A stretch of DNA of 64,000 bases, taken from NCBI GenBank assembly GCA_965661265.1, contig CBFIDE010000010.1, positions 1-64,000 on the forward strand, in the 5' to 3' direction. Positions 51,246 through 61,333 of this stretch are shown one piece after another. Under the pieces are notes generated by a model, which saw only the letters and a list, made by a program, of their open reading frames with translations, was not told the origin of the DNA and made no database searches. The first letter of the stretch is position 1; the number at the start of each line of letters is the position of its first letter. A program made the translations under genes and the position numbers. The DNA is from CBFIDE01 sp965661265 (GTDB taxonomy: Bacteria; Bacteroidota; Bacteroidia; Flavobacteriales; Schleiferiaceae).

Positions 51246-54200
51246 ATGGCAGAATCTAAAAAATACTATAAAGGCATCGAGGAGCTGAGCAATGGATCTC
51301 TAACAGAGAACCTTGCTGCAAACGAATTTGCTTCAGACTTATCTACGGATGAGTTCTTAGGCGATAAAGAGCAATTAGAATCCTCTAGTACTAGTAGACG
51401 TGACTTTTTAAAGTATGTTGGTTTTTCTACAGCAGCAGCTACGCTTGCGGCTTGTGAGGCGCCAATCATAGAGTCAATCCCATATGTAGTGGCTCCAGAG
51501 GAGTTGGTACCAGGAGTTCCTGATTATTATGCGACTTCATATTATGATGGTCATGACTTTGCGTCTGTTCTAATCAAAACAAGAGAAGGTAGACCAATTA
51601 AGGTTGAGAATAATGACTTAGCGGCTATCAACGGTAGTGCAAACGCTAGAGTTCATGCTTCTGTCTTAAACCTTTACGATGCTACTCGTCTTCAAGCTCC
51701 AATGATTGCTGGCGAGAAAGCAAGCTGGGGTGATTTTGATAAGTCAGTTGTTGCTGATTTAGAGAAGGCCGTTGCAGCAGGAAAAGAAGTTGCGGTTCTT
51801 ACTTCTACAGTATTAAGTCCAACTACAAAGAAATTATTAGCAGATTTTGCTGCTAAATACAGCACATTTAAGCATTATCAATACGATGCGTTTTCTTACG
51901 GAAACAAATTAGATGCTATTGCTAAGATCACAGGAAAAAGAGCGTTCCCAACTTATAAATTTGAAAAGGCCAGTGTAATTGCAAGTTTTGGAGCTGATTT
52001 CTTAGGAGATTGGACAGGTCAAAGTGTAAGTGGAGATTACGCTAAGCGTAGAATTCCAGGAAAGGATATGTCAAGACATTTACAGTTTGAGGCTAATATG
52101 AGTCTTACTGGTGCAAATGCTGACCAAAGATATAAGATGAGCTCTACAGAGGTTAAGAAATCTCTTTTAGCACTCTATAATGAAATCGCGAAAGCGAAAG
52201 GAGCAACAGCATACGCTAATGTGAGCGTTGAGAATATGGCTGCTGTAAAATCTGCCGCTAAGGAATTAGTTGGAGCAGGTAAGAACGCTTTAGTAGTAAG
52301 TGGATTTAACGACGCAAATGTTGAGACAATCACTTATGCAATCAATGAATTATTAGGAAACGCTGATTCAACAATTGATTGGACACGCCGCACTTACTTC
52401 CGTCAAGGAAGTGATAAAGACATGACAGCACTTTTAGCTGATATGAATGCTTCAAAGGTGGGTGCTTTAATTATCAATGGAGTTAATCCAGCATATCGCT
52501 TAGAAGGAACAGCTAAATGGTCTGAGGCCGTGGCAAAAGTAAATTCTACTATCTACATTGGATATAAGAATGATGAAACTGCAATGACTTCAAAGTACGT
52601 TGGTGCTGCACATCATAACCTAGAGTCTTGGGGAGATGCAATGCCAATGGACGGAGCATATGCCTTAACTCAACCAACTATTAGACCTTTATTTGACACA
52701 CGTCAATTTGAGGATTGCCTTTTAGCTTGGTGTGGAAATACAAATACTTACCATCAATATCTTTCTGAAAGCTGGAATAGCAGTATTCTTTCTGGTGGCG
52801 CATGGACAAAAGCTCTACATGACGGAGTATATATGTCTACTTCTGCACCGATGGAGATGATGGAAGAAAGTTCAGAAGTAGAGGAAGTAGCTGTAGATTA
52901 TAGTTCAGCGGCCAATGGCCTTGCAAAATTAAGTAGCAAAGGAATAGAGCTTAACTTCTACCAGAAAACTGCAATGGGAGTTGGAAATGTTGCCAATAAC
53001 CCTTGGTTATTAGAATTACCTGACCCAATTACAAGAGTAACTTGGGATAATTATATTACTGTTGCTGCTGCTGATGCTGTTGAAATGGGATTGATGAATA
53101 AGAATCAATCTAATGGAGCTTTGAACGGAAGTAAAGTAAGAATAAACTTGAATGGAATGACACTGGAGAATGTTCCAGTATTGATTCAACCAGGTCAGGC
53201 TATCGGAACAATCGGATTAGCTGTTGGATACGGACGTCAGGGAGCAGGTAAAGCTGCAGATGGTGTTGGTGTTAACGCTTTCGCGATGATGAACGGTTCT
53301 GATGTTGCTACAAACGCTAGTCTAGAGTTAATGGAAGGGGAGCATGAATTTGCTTGTACTCAGTTAGCACATACTATGATGGGCCGTAAGATTGTGAATG
53401 AGACTAACTTAAGCTCATTTTTAAATGAAGATCCAACTAGCTGGAATGAAAAGCCAGTATTTGAAACTCATCAAGGAGCTTTTGGTTCTGACAAGGTGAA
53501 CCTTTGGGATGATTTTGATCATGAAACAGGGCACTTCTGGAATATGTCTATTGACCTAAATACTTGTACAGGTTGTGGAGCATGTGTAATTGCATGTCAC
53601 GCAGAAAATAATGTACCGGTTGTAGGTAAAGAAGAAGTCAGAAAGAGTAGAGATATGCACTGGTTGCGTATTGATAGATACTTCAGTAGTGATATGACTG
53701 ATGAAGTTGCTGATAAAGAAGGCGTAAACAGTATAGATAAGTTTGCGGAGATGGAAAAAGCTTCTGCAAGCCCAGATGTATTCTTCCAGCCTGTAATGTG
53801 TCAGCATTGTAATCATGCACCTTGTGAAACAGTTTGTCCTGTTGCAGCAACTACGCATTCTGCTGAAGGATTAAACCACATGACTTATAACAGATGTATC
53901 GGTACTCGTTACTGTGCAAACAACTGTCCCTATAAAGTACGTAGATTTAACTGGTTCGAATATCACAATAACGATAAGTTCAATGTGAATTATTCAATGA
54001 ATGATGATTTAGGACGTATGGTTCTTAATCCTGATGTGACTGTAAGGTCTAGAGGGGTTATGGAGAAATGCTCTATGTGTATTCAAAGAACTCAGTACGG
54101 TAAACTTGAGGCTAAGAAGTCTGGTAGAGCATTGAAAGATGGCGATATCAAGACTGCTTGTCAAAGTGCTTGTGATACCGGAGCTATTGCTTTCGGAGAT

Positions 54201-54323
54201 GTTAATGATAAAGACAGTAAAGTCTTTGCCATGAAGCAGGACAAGAGAATGTACCATTTATTAGAAGAAGTAGGAACTCAGCCATCTGTTTTCTACCAGA
54301 CAAAAGTTAGAAACAGAGCTTAA
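51246..54323 (+). CDS. actB: Alternative complex III subunit B (molybdopterin-like plus iron-sulfur)
   Basis: Large periplasmic subunit, 1025 residues. A twin-arginine motif TSRRDFLKYVG (49-59) indicates folded export. Residues about 60-740 resemble the molybdopterin oxidoreductase fold but ActB is not known to bind the cofactor. Residues about 770-1000 hold four ferredoxin-type cysteine groups: CTGCGACVIAC, CQHCNHAPCETVCP, CIGTRYCANNCP and CSMCIQR with CQSAC later, for 3Fe-4S/4Fe-4S clusters that pass electrons on. 24 bp after actA. Confidence 0.95.
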   Translation: MAESKKYYKGIEELSNGSLTENLAANEFASDLSTDEFLGDKEQLESSSTSRRDFLKYVGFSTAAATLAACEAPIIESIPYVVAPEELVPGVPDYYATSYYDGHDFASVLIKTREGRPIKVENNDLAAINGSANARVHASVLNLYDATRLQAPMIAGEKASWGDFDKSVVADLEKAVAAGKEVAVLTSTVLSPTTKKLLADFAAKYSTFKHYQYDAFSYGNKLDAIAKITGKRAFPTYKFEKASVIASFGADFLGDWTGQSVSGDYAKRRIPGKDMSRHLQFEANMSLTGANADQRYKMSSTEVKKSLLALYNEIAKAKGATAYANVSVENMAAVKSAAKELVGAGKNALVVSGFNDANVETITYAINELLGNADSTIDWTRRTYFRQGSDKDMTALLADMNASKVGALIINGVNPAYRLEGTAKWSEAVAKVNSTIYIGYKNDETAMTSKYVGAAHHNLESWGDAMPMDGAYALTQPTIRPLFDTRQFEDCLLAWCGNTNTYHQYLSESWNSSILSGGAWTKALHDGVYMSTSAPMEMMEESSEVEEVAVDYSSAANGLAKLSSKGIELNFYQKTAMGVGNVANNPWLLELPDPITRVTWDNYITVAAADAVEMGLMNKNQSNGALNGSKVRINLNGMTLENVPVLIQPGQAIGTIGLAVGYGRQGAGKAADGVGVNAFAMMNGSDVATNASLELMEGEHEFACTQLAHTMMGRKIVNETNLSSFLNEDPTSWNEKPVFETHQGAFGSDKVNLWDDFDHETGHFWNMSIDLNTCTGCGACVIACHAENNVPVVGKEEVRKSRDMHWLRIDRYFSSDMTDEVADKEGVNSIDKFAEMEKASASPDVFFQPVMCQHCNHAPCETVCPVAATTHSAEGLNHMTYNRCIGTRYCANNCPYKVRRFNWFEYHNNDKFNVNYSMNDDLGRMVLNPDVTVRSRGVMEKCSMCIQRTQYGKLEAKKSGRALKDGDIKTACQSACDTGAIAFGDVNDKDSKVFAMKQDKRMYHLLEEVGTQPSVFYQTKVRNRA

Positions 54324-54344
54324 ACCAAATAAAGAAATTAAGGA

Positions 54345-55730
54345 ATGCATTACGAAGCTCCCATAAGAGAACCCTTAATTATCGGCGATAAAAGCTATCA
54401 CGACATTACTGTTGATGTAGCTAGACCGATTGAAACCATTGCCCCAAAAACTTGGTGGCTGGTATTTAGTTTATCCCTTATTGCCTTTTTATGGGGCATA
54501 GGATGTATACTTTACACTATTGGTGTAGGTATAGGTACCTGGGGATTAAATAAAACCGTAGGCTGGGCCTGGGATATTACCAACTTTGTATGGTGGGTAG
54601 GTATTGGTCACGCAGGAACATTGATTTCAGCGGTATTATTACTTTTCCGTCAGAAATGGAGAATGTCTATTAACCGTTCTGCAGAGGCAATGACTATTTT
54701 CTCTGTAATTCAAGCGGCACTTTTCCCTGGAATCCATATGGGACGTATCTGGTTAGCGTATTTTGTATTCCCAATTCCAAATCAATATGGATCTCTTTGG
54801 GTAAACTTTAACTCTCCTCTTCTTTGGGATGTATTTGCGATCTCAACATACTTTACTGTATCAGTTGTATTTTGGTATGTAGGTTTGATTCCTGATTTCG
54901 CAATGATTAGAGATAGAGCAGTAAAGCCAGTACAAAAGCATATCTATAAGATCCTAAGTTTTGGATGGGGTGGAAAGGCAAAGCATTGGCAAAGGTTTGA
55001 AGAAGTATCTCTGGTTTTAGCGGGTTTAGCTACTCCATTAGTACTTTCTGTGCATACTATTGTATCTATGGACTTTGCAACATCAGTAATACCAGGATGG
55101 CATACAACGATATTCCCTCCCTACTTTGTGGCTGGTGCGATTTTCTCTGGTTTTGCAATGGTACAGACACTTCTTATTATTGTAAGAAAGATGTTTAAGA
55201 TGGAAGACTATATCACCATCCAACATATTGAGATGATGAATATTGTAATTATGCTTACAGGTTCTATTGTAGGTGTAGCTTATATCACTGAATTATTTAT
55301 TGCTTGGTATTCTGGTGTGGAGTATGAACAGTATGCCTTCCTAAATAGAGCAACAGGACCTTATTGGTGGGCGTATTGGAGTATGATGACATGTAATGTG
55401 TTCTCTCCGCAGTTCATGTGGTTCAAGAAATTAAGAACAAGTATTGTATTTACATTCTTAATCTCTATTGTTGTGAATATAGGTATGTGGTTTGAGCGTT
55501 TCGTGATTATCGTTACTTCTCTACACAGAGACTACCTGCCATCTTCTTGGACAATGTTCTCACCAACATTTGTAGATATCGGTATTTTCATTGGAACCAT
55601 TGGATTCTTCTTTGTACTATTTCTTCTATACGCAAGAACTTTCCCGGTAATCGCGCAAGCGGAATTAAAAACTATTTTGAAGTCTTCTGGAGAGAATTAT
55701 AAAAAATTACACGAGAAAGATGGCCACTAA
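54345..55730 (+). CDS. actC: Alternative complex III subunit C (NrfD-like)
   Basis: Integral membrane quinol-binding subunit, 461 residues, with about ten helices of the NrfD/PsrC type. The start HYEAPIREPLIIGDKSYHDI is usual for ActC, and conserved FVWWVGIGHAGTLISAVLLL sits near residue 90. It shares the quinol site with ActF. It overlaps actD by 11 bp. Confidence 0.95.
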   Translation: MHYEAPIREPLIIGDKSYHDITVDVARPIETIAPKTWWLVFSLSLIAFLWGIGCILYTIGVGIGTWGLNKTVGWAWDITNFVWWVGIGHAGTLISAVLLLFRQKWRMSINRSAEAMTIFSVIQAALFPGIHMGRIWLAYFVFPIPNQYGSLWVNFNSPLLWDVFAISTYFTVSVVFWYVGLIPDFAMIRDRAVKPVQKHIYKILSFGWGGKAKHWQRFEEVSLVLAGLATPLVLSVHTIVSMDFATSVIPGWHTTIFPPYFVAGAIFSGFAMVQTLLIIVRKMFKMEDYITIQHIEMMNIVIMLTGSIVGVAYITELFIAWYSGVEYEQYAFLNRATGPYWWAYWSMMTCNVFSPQFMWFKKLRTSIVFTFLISIVVNIGMWFERFVIIVTSLHRDYLPSSWTMFSPTFVDIGIFIGTIGFFFVLFLLYARTFPVIAQAELKTILKSSGENYKKLHEKDGH

Positions 55731-56250
55731 AACAAACACAATCATCAATGCCCTTTTTGACGATGATGACATCTTGTTAAAAAGCGTAAAAGACGTGAGA
55801 GAAAAAGGCTACGACATCCAAGAGGTGTATAGTCCTTTCCCTATTCACGGATTAGATCACGCAATGGGTCTAAAAAGAACAAGAATAGCAATTGCTGCTT
55901 TCATGTATGGTCTTCTAGGTCTTACTACAATGATCACCATAACTTATTATATGATGGTGGTTGATTGGCCAATGAATATAGGTGGAAAGCCAAGCTTTAC
56001 ATGGATAGAGAATATGCCAGCTTTTGTTCCTGTTATGTTTGAATTGACAGTATTCTTTGCTGCTCACTTAATGGTATGGACTTACTTCTTTAAGAATAAG
56101 TTATATCCTGGTGCTGCTGCTCAGAATCCAGACCCGAGAACAACAGACGATAAGTTTTTAATGGAAGTTCCATTAAAAGGAGATAAAGAAGAGCTAGTAG
56201 CTTTGTTGAAAGAGACAGGAGCTATTGAAATTAGTGAAACCAATAATTAA
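55720..56250 (+). CDS. actD: Alternative complex III subunit D (DUF3341)
   Basis: 176 residues: a soluble N-terminal part, two helices (about 54-80 and 105-125) and a C-terminal tail. VYSPFPIHGLDHAMGLKRTR is the DUF3341 hallmark. Role in the complex is structural as far as known. Start overlaps actC; 17 bp before actE. Confidence 0.94.
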   Translation: MATKTNTIINALFDDDDILLKSVKDVREKGYDIQEVYSPFPIHGLDHAMGLKRTRIAIAAFMYGLLGLTTMITITYYMMVVDWPMNIGGKPSFTWIENMPAFVPVMFELTVFFAAHLMVWTYFFKNKLYPGAAAQNPDPRTTDDKFLMEVPLKGDKEELVALLKETGAIEISETNN

Positions 56251-56267
56251 GCTAAATAGAACTATAG

Positions 56268-56885
56268 ATGCTTAAGAAGAATTTATTCACCGCCTTTACA
56301 TTATTCTCAGCTGCTTTGTTTTTAAGTAGTTGTAGTAATGATAAAACAAACCCAGGATGGGAGTATATGCCAGACATGTACAGAGGTCCTGCGGTAGAAG
56401 CTTATCAGCCATATGCTGGTTTTGCTGATAGCCTTAGTTCACTTAAGCCTGTTGAAGGTACGGTGTCTAGAAATTTTGTAACCTATGAGAAGTATGACAA
56501 TACACCTGCAGGTTATGATTTGGCTAAAGCTGAAATGAAAGCTCCAATAAACTATTCAGATGCTAAGAACTTAGAGGAAGCTGCAAAGCTTTATGGAATC
56601 TATTGTGCGCAGTGTCATGGTAAGAAGGGAGACGGAAATGGAATCTTAGTAGAGAGAGAAAAGTTCTTAGGTGTACCTAACTATGCAGACAGAGAATTAA
56701 CAGAAGGAAGCATATTCCATGTCATAACTTATGGAAAAGGAGTTATGGGTTCTCATGCAGCACAAGTTTCCCCAGATGAACGTTGGCAAATAGCAGCTTA
56801 TGTGCTGCAATTGCGTTCAGAGCTAACTGGTGAGCCAGTAGTAGCTGAAGCCACTGAAGAAGATAATAACAACCAAGAGGGATAA
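56268..56885 (+). CDS. actE: Alternative complex III subunit E (mono-haem lipoprotein)
   Basis: 205 residues. Lipoprotein signal with lipidated Cys22 in LFLSSC, then a mono-haem cytochrome c domain with CAQCHGKKGDGNG at about 112-124 and a possible Met ligand in GKGVMGSHA. It likely delivers electrons from ActA/B toward the oxidase. Acidic Glu/Asn-rich C-terminus. Confidence 0.93.
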   Translation: MLKKNLFTAFTLFSAALFLSSCSNDKTNPGWEYMPDMYRGPAVEAYQPYAGFADSLSSLKPVEGTVSRNFVTYEKYDNTPAGYDLAKAEMKAPINYSDAKNLEEAAKLYGIYCAQCHGKKGDGNGILVEREKFLGVPNYADRELTEGSIFHVITYGKGVMGSHAAQVSPDERWQIAAYVLQLRSELTGEPVVAEATEEDNNNQEG

Positions 56886-56905
56886 ATTCTTAATAGGAGA
56901 AGAAA

Positions 56906-58339
56906 ATGTTTGAATTTACCGGAAAATTAAAGACCCTTACTTACGTACTAATGCTAATTGGAGCAATTTCAATTGGCGCTAGTTTTATGGGCGGAGACTC
57001 ACATCATTCAGAGGGTGAGCACACAGAACATCATGATGCAGATCATCATGGAGAGGAAGGACATGATAGTCATGCAGCAGAGCATGGTCACGGAAATCCT
57101 GTTCATCCAGAACTGCATGAAGATAAAATTGAAACTTCTGATTTTACGTTCCACAAGACTGCTTCTAGAGCAAATCCTGAGAACAATCAGTTCTACCAAA
57201 GACAAGAAGAAGCTCATCACGATGCTGAGCACATTCATCATCAAGAAGTAAATAAGCCTTGGGCTAATTTATTGGTGAATAATTTCTTTTTCCTTGCGGT
57301 AGCTTTAGGAGCTCTATTCTTCTTTGCAATTCAATTTGCCGCGCAAGCAGCTTGGGCAATTGTAGTAACAAGAGTAATGGAAGCAATGACACAATTCTTA
57401 ATTGTGCCAATGGCTATATTAATTTTCTTAGAAATTGCAGGTGTGATGCATTGGCATCACTTATGGCACTGGATGGCTGAAGGAATTATGGATCCTGACT
57501 CCGAGCATTACGATAAAATCATTGCTGGAAAAGAAGCCTATTTAAACGCTCCATTCTTTATTGGTAGAACTATAGTTTACCTTATTGGATGGGTAGGTGG
57601 AGCTTTTCTTCTTAGAAGAATGTCTTTAAGAATGGAAACGATTGCTGATCCTGTTGCTTTATGGAAGAGAATGAGAAACCTATCTGCTGGATTCTTAGTA
57701 TTCTTTGCAGTAACTAGTTCTATGAGTGCTTGGGATATCATTATGAGTATTGATACTCACTGGTTCTCTACATTATTTGGATGGTATGTATTTGCTGGTA
57801 TGTTCGTTACCTCTTTAACAATATTAACATTATTAGTTATCTTCTTAAAGTCTCAAGGCTATTTAGAAGATGTGAATCATTCGCATATACAGGATTTAGG
57901 TAAATTTATGTTCGCCTTTTCAGTATTCTGGACTTACTTATGGTTCTCTCAGTATATGCTAATCTGGTATTCAAATATTCCAGAAGAGGTAACTTATTAT
58001 ATGGCTAGATTTGGAGATTATAAAGTACTATTCCTTTCTATGGTTGCAATGAACTTTATCTTCCCGGTATTGGTTCTAATGAGTAGAGACTCAAAGAGAA
58101 ATAAAGGATTTGTCATTGCAGCAGGAATCGTTTTGATTATTGGACATTGGTTGGATATCTTTATCATGGTTATGCCAGGTACAGTGGGAGGTCAATGGAG
58201 TTTAAGCTTAGTACACCTTGGAACTTTCTTAGGTTTTGCAGGCTTATTCTTATTCGTAGTATTTAGATCTTTGGCTAAAGCTCCTTTAGCACCAACAAAG
58301 AATCCGATGTTTGTAGAGAGTCAACATTTTCACATTTAA
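56906..58339 (+). CDS. actF: Alternative complex III subunit F with His-rich insert
   Basis: NrfD-like membrane subunit, 477 residues, about ten helices. After the first helix (about 8-27), residues 31-75 and 100-113 are very rich in His, Glu and Asp (such as HHDADHHGEEGHDSHAAEHG), a likely periplasmic metal-binding or proton-buffering stretch. Core segments include HWHHLWHWMAEG and LVHLGTFLGFAGLFL. A clear Shine-Dalgarno AGGAG lies 6 bp before the ATG, rare in this window. Confidence 0.94.
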   Translation: MFEFTGKLKTLTYVLMLIGAISIGASFMGGDSHHSEGEHTEHHDADHHGEEGHDSHAAEHGHGNPVHPELHEDKIETSDFTFHKTASRANPENNQFYQRQEEAHHDAEHIHHQEVNKPWANLLVNNFFFLAVALGALFFFAIQFAAQAAWAIVVTRVMEAMTQFLIVPMAILIFLEIAGVMHWHHLWHWMAEGIMDPDSEHYDKIIAGKEAYLNAPFFIGRTIVYLIGWVGGAFLLRRMSLRMETIADPVALWKRMRNLSAGFLVFFAVTSSMSAWDIIMSIDTHWFSTLFGWYVFAGMFVTSLTILTLLVIFLKSQGYLEDVNHSHIQDLGKFMFAFSVFWTYLWFSQYMLIWYSNIPEEVTYYMARFGDYKVLFLSMVAMNFIFPVLVLMSRDSKRNKGFVIAAGIVLIIGHWLDIFIMVMPGTVGGQWSLSLVHLGTFLGFAGLFLFVVFRSLAKAPLAPTKNPMFVESQHFHI

Positions 58340-58357
58340 AAAACAGAATAGAGTAAT

Positions 58358-59389
58358 ATGAAAACTATTCTTTTAATTACAATTGCAGTATTAGGCCTAA
58401 TCGCCTTAGTTCAGGCAATACGCGTATTCGAATTATCATCTAAGATAAAAGATGATAATAGCGATATTGATGTAAACGATAAAGATAATCGCACACAAGG
58501 CTTACTATTATTAGGATTCTTATTCTTACTTCTGGGAAGTTTCTTTGTGATGCTTTTTGGATATGACAAATTAATTCTTCCTATTTCTGCATCTGAGCAC
58601 GGAGTTGAGATAGACCAACTTTGGGATATCTCAATGGCAGTAATCATCTTTGCATTTTTATTAACGCAGCCTTTATTGTTCTACTTCTCTTATAAGTATC
58701 GCGGAAGTAAGAAAAGAAAAGCGGTTTATGTTGAGCATGATAATAAACTAGAGCTTATTTGGACTGTTGTTCCTGCTGTAGTTTTAGCTGGATTAATTAT
58801 TTACGGTCTTACTACTTGGATTGATATTACAAATCCTGAGAACGATGGTGAGGAGCCAATGGTAATAGAGATTTATGCAAAACAATTTGGCTGGAACGCT
58901 AGATATTCTGGTACAGATAATCAGTTAGGTTATGCCCACGTAAGATTAATAGAGGGCGCCAACGTACTGGGAGTTGATGTTAATGATGAAAATTCTTTTG
59001 ATGACGTTATTACAAATGAACTTCACTTACCTGTTGGAAAGCCAGTGCTATTGAAGTTTAGAGCTCAGGATGTTATCCACTCTGCTTATATGCCTCACTT
59101 TAGAGTACAAATGAACTGCGTTCCTGGTACATCAACTCAGTTTAGATTCACACCTTCTGTAACCACTGCCGACATGAGAATGGAGAAAGACGTTATCGCT
59201 AAGGTGGAAAGTGTAAATGAAATTAGATTAGCTAAAGGCGAGGATCCTTGGGAGTTTGATTATGTACTTCTTTGTAATAAGATATGTGGTTCTGCCCACT
59301 ATAATATGCAAATGAATATCGTAGTTGAAACTGAAGAGGAGTACGAGAAATGGATGAGTGAGCAAAAGACCTTTGCTGATAATTTATAA
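58358..59389 (+). CDS. coxB: Cytochrome c oxidase subunit II
   Basis: Carries the CuA centre that accepts electrons. 343 residues with three N-terminal helices (1-20, about 45-65, 88-110), more than the usual two. CuA ligands are in CNKICGSAHYNMQM (about 305-318), where Cys, Cys, His and Met are kept; the usual CSEIC reads CNKIC. There is no fused cytochrome c domain at the end, so this is an aa3, not a caa3, subunit II; ActE or ActA may donate directly. Confidence 0.95.
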   Translation: MKTILLITIAVLGLIALVQAIRVFELSSKIKDDNSDIDVNDKDNRTQGLLLLGFLFLLLGSFFVMLFGYDKLILPISASEHGVEIDQLWDISMAVIIFAFLLTQPLLFYFSYKYRGSKKRKAVYVEHDNKLELIWTVVPAVVLAGLIIYGLTTWIDITNPENDGEEPMVIEIYAKQFGWNARYSGTDNQLGYAHVRLIEGANVLGVDVNDENSFDDVITNELHLPVGKPVLLKFRAQDVIHSAYMPHFRVQMNCVPGTSTQFRFTPSVTTADMRMEKDVIAKVESVNEIRLAKGEDPWEFDYVLLCNKICGSAHYNMQMNIVVETEEEYEKWMSEQKTFADNL

Positions 59390-59418
59390 TAAAGACCAAG
59401 ACTAAGAGAGAAGGAGAT

Positions 59419-61203
59419 ATGGCATCACAAGAAACTCACGCACACGACGAACACCATCACCACGAGCAAAGCTTCATGGAGAAGTATGTGTTTAGTATGG
59501 ACCATAAAATGATCGCTAAGCAATTTCTAATTACTGGTATGGTAATGGGAATTATTGGTGTAGGAATGTCTTTGTTATTCCGTCTACAACTTGCTTGGCC
59601 AGAGAAAGAATGGCCAATATTAGAAGCCCTTTTAGGAAAGTGGGGAGCTGATGGAATTATGGACCCTAATATTTATTTGGCCCTAGTTACAATTCACGGT
59701 ACTATTATGGTATTCTTTGTTTTAACAGCTGGATTATCAGGTACATTCTCAAATCTCTTAATTCCACTTCAAATTGGAGCAAGAGATATGGCCTCCGGAT
59801 TTATCAATATGCTTTCATATTGGTTCTTCTTTGCCTCTAGTATTATTATGGTGGCTTCACTATTTGTTGAAAGTGGTCCTGCAGCTGCGGGTTGGACAAT
59901 TTATCCTCCCTTAAGTGCTTTACCACAGGCTATTCCAGGATCTGGAATGGGTATGACCCTTTGGTTAGTAAGTATGTCTTTATTCATTGTTTCTTCACTA
60001 TTAGGAGCTCTGAATTATATCGTAACAGTATTGAACTTAAGAACAAAAGGAATGTCTATGACTAGACTTCCACTCACAATTTGGGCCTTCTTTGTAACGG
60101 CTATTTTAGGTGTTCTTTCTTTCCCAGTTCTTTTCTCTGCAGCCCTATTATTGATATTTGACAGAAGCTTTGGAACTTCTTTCTACCTATCAGACATTAT
60201 GGTAGCAGGAGAATTACTTACTAATACAGGTGGTAGCCCAATTTTATTCCAGCATTTATTCTGGTTCCTTGGACACCCTGAGGTATACATTATTTTATTA
60301 CCTGCTTTGGGTATTACTTCAGAAGTAATTTCAACAAATGCTCGTAAGCCTATCTTTGGATACCGTGCAATGGTTGGATCTATCTTAGCGATTGCATTCT
60401 TATCCTTTATAGTTTGGGGACACCATATGTTTATAACCGGTATGAACCCATTTTTGGGATCCGTATTTACATTTACAACCCTCCTAATTGCGATACCATC
60501 TGCTGTAAAGGCATTTAACTATATCACTACTCTATGGAAAGGTAACCTAAGGTTTACACCTGCAATGCTTTTCTCTATTGGTTTAGTTTCAACCTTTATT
60601 ACTGGTGGATTAACTGGACTTATTTTAGGTGATAGTGCATTAGATATTAATGTACACGATACTTATTTCGTAGTAGCTCACTTCCATATTGTAATGGGGC
60701 TTAGCGCGATTTTTGGTCTGTTTGCGGGTGTGTATCACTGGTTCCCTAAATTATTTGGTAGAAGGATGAATAAGAACCTTGGTTACATTCACTTCTGGAT
60801 AACTTTCATTTGTGCTTATGGAGTATTCTTTCCTATGCACTGGTTAGGTATGGCAGGTTTACCAAGAAGATATTATACCAATACTGCTTTCCCAATGTTT
60901 GATGACTTAGCTGACTTAAATGTTTTAATTTCAGTCTTTGCTCTTGTTGGTGGAACTGCTCAAGTAGTATTCATTTTCAATTTCTTCTACGGTGCTTTAA
61001 GAGGTAAGAAGTCTACTGAAAATCCATGGAGATCTAATACTTTAGAGTGGACAACTCCGGTAGAACATATTCACGGTAACTGGCCTGGAGAGATTCCAGA
61101 AGTTCACAGATGGGCTTATGACTACTCAAAGCCAGGAAAGGATGAGGATTTTGTTCCTCAAAATGTTCCTTTGACACCTGATGAAGTTGACACAGCTCAT
61201 TAA
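59419..61203 (+). CDS. coxA: Cytochrome c oxidase subunit I
   Basis: Catalytic haem-copper subunit reducing oxygen and pumping protons, 594 residues, 12 helices. The A-family signature is present: FLGHPEVYIILLPALG (His-Tyr cross-link), HHMF (Cu-B His pair) and VVAHFHIVMG (haem His ligands). The N-terminus is His-rich (THAHDEHHHHEQ). Subunits III and IV do not follow; a strong terminator does, so they must be encoded elsewhere. Confidence 0.96.
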   Translation: MASQETHAHDEHHHHEQSFMEKYVFSMDHKMIAKQFLITGMVMGIIGVGMSLLFRLQLAWPEKEWPILEALLGKWGADGIMDPNIYLALVTIHGTIMVFFVLTAGLSGTFSNLLIPLQIGARDMASGFINMLSYWFFFASSIIMVASLFVESGPAAAGWTIYPPLSALPQAIPGSGMGMTLWLVSMSLFIVSSLLGALNYIVTVLNLRTKGMSMTRLPLTIWAFFVTAILGVLSFPVLFSAALLLIFDRSFGTSFYLSDIMVAGELLTNTGGSPILFQHLFWFLGHPEVYIILLPALGITSEVISTNARKPIFGYRAMVGSILAIAFLSFIVWGHHMFITGMNPFLGSVFTFTTLLIAIPSAVKAFNYITTLWKGNLRFTPAMLFSIGLVSTFITGGLTGLILGDSALDINVHDTYFVVAHFHIVMGLSAIFGLFAGVYHWFPKLFGRRMNKNLGYIHFWITFICAYGVFFPMHWLGMAGLPRRYYTNTAFPMFDDLADLNVLISVFALVGGTAQVVFIFNFFYGALRGKKSTENPWRSNTLEWTTPVEHIHGNWPGEIPEVHRWAYDYSKPGKDEDFVPQNVPLTPDEVDTAH

Positions 61204-61208
61204 ATATT

Positions 61209-61236
61209 TAAGGCCTCACATTGTGAGGCCTTTTTA
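61209..61236 (+). terminator. Terminator ending the act-cox operon
   Basis: AAGGCCTCACA pairs with TTGTGAGGCCTT, a perfect long stem, then TTTTT. Confidence 0.85.
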
Positions 61237-61333
61237 TTTCTAAGAGTATCCTCCATCAATCTGTGTATAAACATTTTGTTTCAGAGCAGCCGTTGATTAA
61301 TTTTCGAGGATAAAGTCTTTATCTTTACCAACT

